Source: an uncultured Bacteroidales bacterium (GTDB taxonomy: Bacteria > Bacteroidota > Bacteroidia > Bacteroidales > UBA932). Taken from it: a stretch of DNA of 64,000 nucleotides. The stretch lies in contig CAKULN010000002.1 in the NCBI GenBank assembly GCA_934667175.1, positions 62,001 to 126,000 of the forward strand, in the 5' to 3' direction. The notes beneath the pieces were generated by a model. The model did no database searches. It was not told the DNA's origin and saw nothing but the letters and a program-made list of their open reading frames with translations. Positions 24,845-33,132 of the stretch are shown here, piece by piece; the stretch's first letter is position 1; the number at the start of each line of letters is the position of its first letter. Made by a program: the position numbers and the translations under genes.

Positions 24845-26482
24845 TTATCTTTTTTTGAAAAATCCCATAGTTGACTTGACGGCTCTGTTCTCGGTCTTGT
24901 CGCCTGCCATATTGCTGATCTCGCTGTTGAGGCGCTTGCCTTCGCAGATCAGGGTTGTGGATCCGCCGCCGTCCATATTCACGGCGTTGACGCATCCCAG
25001 TCCCTTCATGATCATCGCCAGTTCATTGATCAGGGCCCCGCGGCTGGCCTGGATTCGTCCGTCGCAGACAAAGATAATGATTTTCCCGTCCGCTGTGGCT
25101 CCCACGGCAGTTCTGTCAGGGACGATTCCGGGGCCGAAGAGGTCGTAAGGGATGATCTCGAAGTTGTCATAGTAGTACTGCTTGCCTTTCTCGGTCTCCG
25201 TGAAGTCGAAAGGACATTTGCCGTCATAAAGCAGGACAGGACCGGCTGTGACAGCGTATTTCGGAGACCAGGAGACAGGTTTGGACGGCATTGCCGTGGA
25301 CACGGCTGAGTACTTGGTCTCTCCCTTGATTGACGGCAGAGGACGGTCGTAGAACATATTCTTTCCGTCAGCCGTGCCAACCCAATAAGAGTTCGGGCGG
25401 CCTTCGGAGTCTGTTCCGAAGATGCCTCGGGTCGCTTGGTAATATTCATTGTACTCCTCTGGCTCATTCTTTTTGTCAAGAGATCCTTGGAGTGGATTGA
25501 TGTTGCCTTGCATTGCCCCGTTCACGACGGAGACTCCGATGTTGGTGTTGCCGTAGAAATAGGCGGCGTTGGCCAGCAGCAGGCAGTCTGGCTGGTTGTT
25601 TTCGTACTGCTTGCCGACAGTCGTCAGCTTGTCAGGGACGCAGACGCGGAACTCCACGTTGCCTTTGCTGACATCGGCGATGGCGTACCAGGCGTTGAAA
25701 TTGCGACCGTTGAGCAGGTCTTTGGTCTCGAACACCTCGATGTCGGACGGCAGGGTAGGGAGGTCAACCTTTGTCCAGTTGAAGGTGATCGGTTTCGGCT
25801 CATCGCCGAGTTTGCCTTTCACATCGTTGCTGTAGAAGACCTTGTTTCCTGATTTCAGGTATGCTCTGAATGAATATTCCTTCCCGTAGTCCAGCAGCGC
25901 GTTGGAAATGCTCTGCACCTCGCCCTTGCTATCCTTGCTGAGGATCGGACCGTCCTGATGGAGGTCGTTGATTGTCGGACTTCCTGTCTCGTTCCAGCAG
26001 ACTCCGCAGGTCGGGTTTGTTGTCTTGTCCAGATTGGTGAAGCTGTACCTGACGACCACGGCGGCAGGAAGTGACAGCGGTGACTCCTGAAGATTCACCT
26101 GAGGCCTGTCCGGATCCACCAGAGTGAAACGGTCCGACCAGACGATGTCCGAGTTTTTCACCGATCCGGCTCCGTCTGCCCTGACTCCGAAGTAGTAGGA
26201 CTGCCCGTCCTCCAGCCCTTTGGTGACATTGTAGGACGTGGCGTTCTCGACGGTGAATCCGATGCGTTCTGATACATTCGCCTTGTCTTGGGTCAGGAAT
26301 ATCGAGAACCCGGTCTCGCCTTCGGAATTGTCTTTCCAAGAGACCTTGGCCGATGTCTTCGAGGATTGGGTCACGGTCACTTCCGAAGGGAAAGCCAGAA
26401 CCGTAGTCTCTTCCGGTGTGCTCTTGCCTCCGCAGGACGCCAGTGCAGATAGGATGACAGGGATGATGAGGAATCGTTTCAT
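24845..26482 (-). CDS. Phosphodiester glycosidase (NAGPA family) lipoprotein
   Basis: This 545-residue lipoprotein (LSALASCGGK) starts with a fibronectin type III-like domain (VTVTQSSKTSAKVSWKDNSE, residues about 35-125), then a second beta domain, then a NAGPA domain (PF09992) from about residue 265. The family signature is plain: LLANAAYF, GPVLLYDGK, DRTAVGATADGKIIIFVCDGR, and GCVNAVNMDGGGSTTLIC near the end. In animals this family removes GlcNAc from GlcNAc-phosphodiesters; bacterial members are thought to cleave sugar phosphodiester bonds. The stop abuts the ATG of the DUF4855-BACON gene. It is the strongest hint that the PUL substrate contains phosphodiester-linked sugar. Confidence 0.88.
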   Translation of the reverse strand: MKRFLIIPVILSALASCGGKSTPEETTVLAFPSEVTVTQSSKTSAKVSWKDNSEGETGFSIFLTQDKANVSERIGFTVENATSYNVTKGLEDGQSYYFGVRADGAGSVKNSDIVWSDRFTLVDPDRPQVNLQESPLSLPAAVVVRYSFTNLDKTTNPTCGVCWNETGSPTINDLHQDGPILSKDSKGEVQSISNALLDYGKEYSFRAYLKSGNKVFYSNDVKGKLGDEPKPITFNWTKVDLPTLPSDIEVFETKDLLNGRNFNAWYAIADVSKGNVEFRVCVPDKLTTVGKQYENNQPDCLLLANAAYFYGNTNIGVSVVNGAMQGNINPLQGSLDKKNEPEEYNEYYQATRGIFGTDSEGRPNSYWVGTADGKNMFYDRPLPSIKGETKYSAVSTAMPSKPVSWSPKYAVTAGPVLLYDGKCPFDFTETEKGKQYYYDNFEIIPYDLFGPGIVPDRTAVGATADGKIIIFVCDGRIQASRGALINELAMIMKGLGCVNAVNMDGGGSTTLICEGKRLNSEISNMAGDKTENRAVKSTMGFFKKR

Positions 26483-26510
26483 TCTGAGGACCTGTTTTTA
26501 TTTGCTCCAA

Positions 26511-26547
26511 AACGGAGCAGGCATCGTTTCCCGGTGACTGCTCCGTT
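26511..26547 (-). terminator. Hairpin between surface-lipoprotein and enzyme parts of the PUL
   Basis: AACGGAGCAG (26511-26520) pairs perfectly with CTGCTCCGTT (26538-26547) in the 88-base gap after the DUF4988 gene. On the minus strand it is followed by a TTTTGG that can extend pairing, then an A-rich stretch. It could be a partial terminator that makes SusCD and binding proteins more abundant than the enzymes, or a processing site. Confidence 0.45.
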
Positions 26548-26570
26548 GGAAAGTTATACAAAATTACCTT

Positions 26571-28388
26571 TTAGTCTTTGTACTCGTAGAGGGAAACCTC
26601 AAGGATGTTGAACCAATGGGCGCGTCCGCTCCACCACTGGAAGAACTCGGTCTTGTAGACGGTGTAGCCATTGTTGGTCATCTTGTACCTATAGTACCTT
26701 GCGGCCTTGTCCTTTGCCACATTGATAGGTTCTCCGTCCTTCGCCCTTGCGAATGGATCTCCGGCCTTGATTTTGCCCTTAATCTCATCAGCGTAGACTT
26801 TTGTGACATCACAACTTCCGATTTTGGTCCACTTGTCCCATTCTCCGCTCTGAGCAGGTGCTCCTTCGCCATCGTAACGGTAAATTTCCCAGGACAGTGG
26901 ATCGTGATCCCTGTAGCCGCGATAGAGATATGTCACGAATTTACCAAGGACAATCTCTTTCCCGGCATCAATGGTGAAACAGTCAGGGCCTTCGCCTGCC
27001 TCGGCACCGAATGCTTTGTAGCCATAAGGAGAGGCTTTTGTGTCGTCTCCGTTAGGATAAACCTTATAGCTCTGATATTTTCCACAAGACCAGTTTCCAT
27101 CAAACACTGTCTCTGGATTCTGATATTTCTGGTTGTCGGTGTCCAGAGTGATCACCTTGCAGTTTGTCTTGTCCACAAGAGCAAGACCGGCATCCTGCTT
27201 GATTGCAAGGCTTGTGATCTGTACACCTGCCGCGGTCTGAAGTGAAAGAACAGCGGTACGGGACTCTGTCTCCAAAGATGCGGCGACATCAAGTGAAATC
27301 TCATCCTCACGAAGCGCTCTTGTCTGGACATTGCTGATCCACTTGCAATCGGCTGGAAGAACGACTTTGTAGCCGTCTTTCTCAAGGTCGGTTGTCACCT
27401 TGAATTTGATGGTCTCTCCGGCTGCCTTCGCTGTGATTTCATTGGCTGAGACTGTGAAATTGCAACCTACAAAGTTGATGACCCTTACGATGGACTTGTC
27501 ACCACGGGTTGCGAAGACAACGACCTTGCCTGTCTCGACGTTGGCGGGAGCAGTGATGGCGATCACCTTCTTTTCTGTGTTGACAACGGCTGTGATATTG
27601 CCGGTAGCAATACAGTCAACGATGGTGGCCTCGTCTTCTCCTGTGATGGTATAAGGGATCTCTACAGTGTTTCCTGATCCGACAACAGCCTTGCTCTCAG
27701 AGAGTGTGAATGCGAATGGCTTCTCCTTTGGAATCTCGATGGTGCTGCCGTCCTGAAGGGTGAAGACAACTTTGCCGTCCTCTTCCTTCACGTCCTTGAA
27801 TAGGTAGCAGTGATCCATCTTGCCGCTGAGAGCCTTCCATTCGCTGCCGTCAAGTGAAATATACCAAGTCTCTTCCTCGGCGACGTACTTGAACTGAGGG
27901 GTCACAGGAGCCGCTACAGAAACCTTGTTGCCCTTGTCGTCGAGAAGATATTCACCATTGATCGTCCAGTAGAGGATTCCGTCCTCATTCTTTACGCCAA
28001 TGACAGGAGCCTGTGCGTCGGCTCCCTTGTCGCCAGTCGGTCCCTGAGGTCCGACTTCTCCAGTGTCTCCTTTCTTTCCAGTCTCACCCTTGTCTCCTTT
28101 TTCTCCTTTCTCCCCGTTGGTGATCGTGGCGATAGTTCCGTCGGAGAAGACAATCTCGTAACCATTGTCAGTTTTCGTGACAGACATAACTGTGATGGCA
28201 TCCTTGTACTTGTCCATGACAGTCTTAAAATCAGCGACATCATTGTTCATCGTCTTGCACAGGGCCTCAAGGTCGCTGACCTTTGTCTCAAGGACATCCA
28301 CCCTTGTCTTGAGTTCTGAGTCATCGTAGCATCCCGTAGCCATCAGGCCAAGCATTGCGGCAGCCGCGAAAGTCAAAATCTTTTTCAT
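26571..28388 (-). CDS. Surface lipoprotein with coiled coil, collagen-like stretch and binding domain (DUF4988)
   Basis: This 605-residue lipoprotein (GLMATGCYDDSE, acidic residues after Cys as in surface export signals) begins with a heptad-rich helix (RVDVLETKVSDLEAL), as in DUF4988, followed by a beta motif and a run of about eleven Gly-X-Y triplets (GEKGEKGDKGETG and on, about 92-126). Several beta domains follow, including BACON-like ones, and a C-terminal discoidin-like module (FVTYLYRGYRDHDPLSWEIYRY ... ARYYRYKM). The coil and collagen-like part suggest a trimeric stalk that displays the C-terminal carbohydrate-binding module. The similar C-terminus in the next two upstream genes supports a shared glycan-binding role. 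Confidence 0.7.
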   Translation of the reverse strand: MKKILTFAAAAMLGLMATGCYDDSELKTRVDVLETKVSDLEALCKTMNNDVADFKTVMDKYKDAITVMSVTKTDNGYEIVFSDGTIATITNGEKGEKGDKGETGKKGDTGEVGPQGPTGDKGADAQAPVIGVKNEDGILYWTINGEYLLDDKGNKVSVAAPVTPQFKYVAEEETWYISLDGSEWKALSGKMDHCYLFKDVKEEDGKVVFTLQDGSTIEIPKEKPFAFTLSESKAVVGSGNTVEIPYTITGEDEATIVDCIATGNITAVVNTEKKVIAITAPANVETGKVVVFATRGDKSIVRVINFVGCNFTVSANEITAKAAGETIKFKVTTDLEKDGYKVVLPADCKWISNVQTRALREDEISLDVAASLETESRTAVLSLQTAAGVQITSLAIKQDAGLALVDKTNCKVITLDTDNQKYQNPETVFDGNWSCGKYQSYKVYPNGDDTKASPYGYKAFGAEAGEGPDCFTIDAGKEIVLGKFVTYLYRGYRDHDPLSWEIYRYDGEGAPAQSGEWDKWTKIGSCDVTKVYADEIKGKIKAGDPFARAKDGEPINVAKDKAARYYRYKMTNNGYTVYKTEFFQWWSGRAHWFNILEVSLYEYKD

Positions 28389-28422
28389 AATGAGTTATTA
28401 ATTTGTTAATTGTTTCTGAATA

Positions 28423-29994
28423 TTAGTAATCAATGTATTCGTAAAGTGAGATTTCAGACAGAGTGCACCAGCCGAGCCATCCCCAAGGGATGCCCCAAGA
28501 CTGCTTGTTGATGTCGATTTTAGTCTCGTCTGCTTTCACGGCATACCAATAGTAACCGTTGCCGGTCATCGCGAACCTGTAGTAGCGGGCAGGGAACACG
28601 TTGTCCTCATCAACACTGATGATGTCTCCTTGGGCGAGTTCGTTGAAGTAGTCACCATCTTTGTATTTCTTGTTGAATTCGATAATCTTCCCGACGTTGT
28701 TTACACTGCCGATCTTGACCCATCCCTCATCTCCTTCAAAAAGTTCCTTCCCGAGCGGTTCGTCTCCGGTAGGCGTGCCGTTTGTCTTGTAGGCATAGAC
28801 ATCGTATGTCAGAGGGGTCTGCGCCTCAAACTGGTAGTAGTGATAGGTGACGAATTTGGCGAGATTGATCCTGCGCCCGGCGTCGATTGTGAATGTCATC
28901 GGATGTTCCTCAATCTTATAGTCGTTCATACCGAAACTGAAAGACTTGTATGAAATGCCTGTAGGTTTGTCCGGGTCTCCGTCCTTGAAGGTGTTGTACT
29001 TGCCTTTGTAGATGGTCCACGCACCGTCAAACAGGTACTGTTCGGTTCCGGCATCCCACTGTGAATCTCCGGCAAGTACGATAGGCTTCAACCCTGACTT
29101 GTCAACCAACTTGTTTGTTATAGGTGCGATAGGCTCGACCTGCGCGACATATTGGAAGTTGGCGTAATCTGGGCTGGAGAAAGTGATTTCAGCTTTCACT
29201 CCAGGATTGAGCAGGTAAGCGAGTTTCCCGTCGAACACAAGCGTCTTGCTTGTCTTGTCATATTCCTTGAGCCATCCGGCGTTCTTGATTGAATATGTCC
29301 AGTCGAAGTTCGCGTCAACTTTGATCTTCAGTTGTCCGCCGCGTACCCCGAGGTCGAGGCTCTCTGGCACTTCCGCGCTGAACTTGAAGTAGTTGACAGG
29401 CTTGACAGTCGCCTTTGCGAAGAATGTCGGGTCGGAAGGGGATGTGAACTCAATCTCGGCCGGGACATTCTCGTCGAACGCGACCGCAGGGTTCAGCTGG
29501 AATATCAACCTGGATTTTGTCTTGCTGAATTCCTTGAGCCAGTCACCGTTCTTGACGGTGTACACCCAGTCATCCGCAGGGTCTGTCAAGTTGATTGTGA
29601 GCGATTCGCCTTTCTTGACCACCACACTCTCCGGACAATCCACGTTCATATTCACAACAAAGGCTGGTTGTGTGACCTCTACTCTTTCCACGATTGTCCC
29701 CGCCGTGAATTCGAGCACTGACGAGCGGTCAAGCCCGGTGTTGTTGCGCTCTGCCACGAGTCTTACTTCCGTCTCGCCGTCGCCGACTTTCGGGCTGATC
29801 TTGAACCATTTGTCGGACACGGTCATCTTCCACTCAACGTTTGACGAAACTGCGAACTTGATGTCATTGGCGTCGGATGTGAGTTCGATGGATTTCTTTG
29901 AAGGAGTGATGTACCCGTCCTCCGTCTTGTCGCAGCCCACGGCCGCAACAAGTGTAGAGAGGGTTAGTAGTATTATATTCAGTCTTTTCATCAT
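28423..29994 (-). CDS. Surface glycan-binding lipoprotein with BACON domains
   Basis: This 523-residue lipoprotein (AAVGCDKTEDG) has a first BACON domain (IELTSDANDIKFAVSSNVEW, KFISP-type WFKISP), then two related beta repeats that each contain the pattern WxYxxKNxxWLKE (DDWVYTVKNGDWLKEF and FDWTYSIKNAGWLKEY), then a discoidin-like C-terminal module (FTIDAGRRINLAKFVTYHYYQF ... ARYYRFAMTGNGYYW). The longest frame begins with TTG at 30000; I prefer the ATG at 29994, with another ATG following it directly. It sits in the SusE/F-like position behind SusCD and should bind the PUL substrate at the cell surface. Confidence 0.7.
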   Translation of the reverse strand: MMKRLNIILLTLSTLVAAVGCDKTEDGYITPSKKSIELTSDANDIKFAVSSNVEWKMTVSDKWFKISPKVGDGETEVRLVAERNNTGLDRSSVLEFTAGTIVERVEVTQPAFVVNMNVDCPESVVVKKGESLTINLTDPADDWVYTVKNGDWLKEFSKTKSRLIFQLNPAVAFDENVPAEIEFTSPSDPTFFAKATVKPVNYFKFSAEVPESLDLGVRGGQLKIKVDANFDWTYSIKNAGWLKEYDKTSKTLVFDGKLAYLLNPGVKAEITFSSPDYANFQYVAQVEPIAPITNKLVDKSGLKPIVLAGDSQWDAGTEQYLFDGAWTIYKGKYNTFKDGDPDKPTGISYKSFSFGMNDYKIEEHPMTFTIDAGRRINLAKFVTYHYYQFEAQTPLTYDVYAYKTNGTPTGDEPLGKELFEGDEGWVKIGSVNNVGKIIEFNKKYKDGDYFNELAQGDIISVDEDNVFPARYYRFAMTGNGYYWYAVKADETKIDINKQSWGIPWGWLGWCTLSEISLYEYIDY

Positions 29995-30013
29995 ATTCAA
30001 TGATTATTCGTGA

Positions 30014-31072
30014 TTACTCATCGATGTTGTATTGCCATACTTCCAATTCGCAGACAGAATAGGCGTTGATGTTGGAAGGACTGTTCCAGTTCTTGTCAAC
30101 CTTGTCCTTGTAGATTGACATGAAGTTGTTGATGGATTTCACACGGTAGTATCTGGCCTCAGGAACGTCACCGTAATTGAAGTCAACGGTCATACCCTCT
30201 GAGAATATAGGGTCTGTGCTGTCTCCCGGGAGGCTTGCCGCCAATTCAAACCTGTCTGAGAAGTCTGCCGAAGCGATGAGCTGCCAGTTGGTCCAGTCAC
30301 CTGACGGCTCGCCGTCGAGTGTCCAGGCATAGATCTCAAACTGTGCGCCTTCTATTCTGGTGTAAGGCCAGTAGGGCCAGAACACCATCTTGGCCACTCT
30401 CATCTTGGATCCAAGGTCCACCGTGTAGGCATTTCCGTATTTCTCGCCGTTAGGGCCGGTAAGATCACCCGTATCCATCTGCCATCCGAAAGACCTGTAG
30501 CCGATTGAACTCCATTGATGATTGTCTTCATCAGAGGTTGGCTTTGCTGTCATGTAAATACCGTCGAAGAGGTGCTTAGGCAGAGATCCGTATTTCCCGT
30601 TCGGGTCTGTGCTTGTGCTTATCTTCACTGGGTTGGCGTCTCCTTCAAGTCCGGTGATGACCGAACATTTGGTCCTGTCAACCTTGAGCATTGCGGCTCT
30701 GAAGGCTGTCATCGAGTAGGTGATGTCTTTTTCGAGATTGTTGACAACGAAACTGTAGGCCTTGTTGGCGCTGAGGTCAGTAGTAAGTTCCTCGGCCGCG
30801 CCATCCTTAAGCACAACCCTTGAAAGATAGACCATCTTTATATTCACTGCGGAGAAATCTTTCGATTCCTTGAAGACGAAAGTGATAGTGTGCTTGTCAT
30901 TGTCAACCACGCCTTCCACGGTCTCGTCACCAGCCGTTGCGGTGGCAGACTTGACGAGCTGTGTCAGAGGGTACTGCGGTATCTCGGTGTCGAATTTCTT
31001 CTCAATGTCACAGGATGCGACACCGAGGCTTACCGCCGCCATTATCATTAATGTGTTGAATAAACGTTTCAT
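30014..31072 (-). CDS. Surface glycan-binding lipoprotein, SusE-position
   Basis: This 352-residue lipoprotein (SLGVASCDIEKK) directly follows susD. The N-terminal part (about 25-130) is an immunoglobulin-like domain of the kind found in many PUL lipoproteins (TITFVFKESKDFSAVNIKMV). The C-terminal 200 residues are a discoidin-like binding module: HLFDGIYM, YTVDLGSKMRVAKMVFWPYW, QFEIYAWTLDGEPSGDW and ARYYRVKSINNFM. Aromatic residues (FWPYWPYT) could form a sugar platform. By position and architecture it is a surface glycan-binding protein; ligand unknown. Confidence 0.7.
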   Translation of the reverse strand: MKRLFNTLMIMAAVSLGVASCDIEKKFDTEIPQYPLTQLVKSATATAGDETVEGVVDNDKHTITFVFKESKDFSAVNIKMVYLSRVVLKDGAAEELTTDLSANKAYSFVVNNLEKDITYSMTAFRAAMLKVDRTKCSVITGLEGDANPVKISTSTDPNGKYGSLPKHLFDGIYMTAKPTSDEDNHQWSSIGYRSFGWQMDTGDLTGPNGEKYGNAYTVDLGSKMRVAKMVFWPYWPYTRIEGAQFEIYAWTLDGEPSGDWTNWQLIASADFSDRFELAASLPGDSTDPIFSEGMTVDFNYGDVPEARYYRVKSINNFMSIYKDKVDKNWNSPSNINAYSVCELEVWQYNIDE

Positions 31073-31092
31073 CTTTAAATATGTTTAAGTTT

Positions 31093-33129
31093 CTACCACC
31101 AAGGATTCTGTGTGAGTCCCGGACTCTTGTTGATCTCGTCCTGAGGAATCGGGAAGAGATAGAACTGTTTCTTGAACACACGGGTCTCGAAGATTGTCCT
31201 CTTGTAGAATTCCGTGCTCTTGAAACTGTTGGTCTTAGCGTCTCCCGCACGGACTGAGAGTCCCCAGACAGGGCCATTGTCTCCGAACTTGCCGACCTCG
31301 TTGGCTGTCACCGTGTTGGCGGAAGCGTCAAGGCAGAGGAGACGGCGGTGGCAGGTGAAGAATCGGTCACCCTCGAAGTTCAGCTCGATCTGACGCTCGC
31401 GAAGGATGTACTTGCGCTGTGCGTCCTTGTCTCCGGCGATCTCAGGATAGGTGTCGAATATGCTCGGCAGACCGGCTCTCTGGCGGATCAGATCCCAGTA
31501 CTTCTTGATGTCTGGATTTGACGGGTCATATTCATTGAGGGCTTCAACATAGTCGAGAAGTATCTCGCCATAGCGGATGTAGACTGTCACATAGTGGCCT
31601 GAGAACGTCAGGTTCGAGAAGTCTCCCGGTATGATTCGTTTGTGTGTAAGGAATCCGCTGTGAGGGTAGTAGGTCAGATTGTCGTTGTTGGACATTCCGC
31701 CGTAGTAGAGCTCAACCCTTCCCCAGCCGTCCTGCTGGTCTTCCCTGTTGTTGAACGCATTCATCCATTCCTTGTCGGTAGGGTAGTAGATCTGGGTCCT
31801 GTGGTTGTAGTTGATGGAAGCGTAGAAGCGTGGCTCGCGGTTCGCGAACATATTCCAGTCCCCCTTTGAGTGTCCCCAACTGTCGAGTGTTTTCAAGTCA
31901 TTGATGAGGCCTTTCCTGCCATCTTCGGTTGACTCGTCAAACTTAGGCTGTCCGTCTGTGACCGGATTGTAGTGCTCGCCGTTCGATGCGGCGAAACCGG
32001 TCTCTACGTAGCCTGACAGAGGATCCTCTATTCCGCGTCCGTTAGCCATATAGAATGCGTCCACAAGGCGCAGGGTCGGGGCTGTTCCTCCGTTGAATTT
32101 CTGCTTTCCGTTTGACGGGAGAGTGTGGTACATATAGCCGTAGCGTGGAGGGTAGTCGTTCCATGCGCTTCTGGCGATCTGGACTGTTCCGAAGATGATC
32201 TCATCGTTCCATCCTGTCATCTCGATGTTGTAGTAAGCCTTGTAAGGGTTGTAGTCCGCAGAGTTGACATCGTTCTTGTCTCCGTAGTAGAGTCCAAGCC
32301 CTGTCTCGGCATGATGGTTTTCTGCGAGATCGATGACAGATTTCGCCGCGTCGGCCGCCCTCTTCCATTTGCTCTCATCGTAAGATTCGGCGGCAAGCGG
32401 ATTTCCGTCATTATCCCGGAGAAGGGAGTAGTAGTCGGAGTTTCCGTTCCACTGCGGGGATGCCGCAAGAAGAAGCGCCTGCGCTTTTACAGCGTTGCAG
32501 GCCACTTTTGTCGCGCGTCCGAGATTGACCTTGTCGGATTGGTATGAATATGGAAGAAGTTCGTATGCCCTGTCCATACATTCCACCACATAGTCGATGC
32601 ACTCGTCGAATGGAGCCCTTTGCATATTCCCGAAGTCTGCCGATGAAGCCATTTCTTCTTTCAGCAGGACCACAGGACCGTACTGACGGAGAAGCAGGAA
32701 ATAGTAGTAGCCTCTGAGGAATATAGCCTCACCTGTGTACCTTGTCTTGAGGTCGTTGGCCAGTTCGGCGCAGCGTCCGACATTGTTCTCAAATTTGAAA
32801 CTTGCCCTGATGGCTTTGTAATATGTCGCCCAGATGTTGTTGGTCGGCGTTGTAGGGTCCCAGCTTCCCTCGTTCAATTGGATGAACGGGCTCCACGGAA
32901 TGTCACACTCGTCCGACAGACCGTACCATAGTCCGTTCCAGTCGGATTCGACACAGTTCTTTTCCGGCAGGGCTGCGTAGATGTTCGTCAGATAGGAGAG
33001 GACCTCGTTGCGGTTGCTCCAGACCATATCCTCGGTTTTCATGTCATCAGGCATCTTGTCGAGGAAGTTGCACCCCGCCAGAAGAAGCACCGATGAGATC
33101 AGTATAAGAGATTTTTTCATTGCTTTCAT
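31093..33129 (-). CDS. SusD/RagB family outer-membrane lipoprotein
   Basis: This 678-residue lipoprotein (LLLAGCNFLDKMPDD) has the SusD pattern: NFLDKMP after the lipid cysteine, TPR-like helices (AIFLRGYYYFLLLRQYG about 150; KVACNAVKAQALLLAASPQW), and the C-terminal signature RQRAGLPSIFDTYPEIAG, YILRERQIELNFEGDRFFTCHR, and FPIPQDEINKSPGLTQNPWW at the very end. It lies three bases after susC. SusD proteins form the lid on the SusC channel and bind the oligosaccharide at the outer membrane. Confidence 0.93.
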   Translation of the reverse strand: MKAMKKSLILISSVLLLAGCNFLDKMPDDMKTEDMVWSNRNEVLSYLTNIYAALPEKNCVESDWNGLWYGLSDECDIPWSPFIQLNEGSWDPTTPTNNIWATYYKAIRASFKFENNVGRCAELANDLKTRYTGEAIFLRGYYYFLLLRQYGPVVLLKEEMASSADFGNMQRAPFDECIDYVVECMDRAYELLPYSYQSDKVNLGRATKVACNAVKAQALLLAASPQWNGNSDYYSLLRDNDGNPLAAESYDESKWKRAADAAKSVIDLAENHHAETGLGLYYGDKNDVNSADYNPYKAYYNIEMTGWNDEIIFGTVQIARSAWNDYPPRYGYMYHTLPSNGKQKFNGGTAPTLRLVDAFYMANGRGIEDPLSGYVETGFAASNGEHYNPVTDGQPKFDESTEDGRKGLINDLKTLDSWGHSKGDWNMFANREPRFYASINYNHRTQIYYPTDKEWMNAFNNREDQQDGWGRVELYYGGMSNNDNLTYYPHSGFLTHKRIIPGDFSNLTFSGHYVTVYIRYGEILLDYVEALNEYDPSNPDIKKYWDLIRQRAGLPSIFDTYPEIAGDKDAQRKYILRERQIELNFEGDRFFTCHRRLLCLDASANTVTANEVGKFGDNGPVWGLSVRAGDAKTNSFKSTEFYKRTIFETRVFKKQFYLFPIPQDEINKSPGLTQNPWW

Positions 33130-33132
33130 CGT

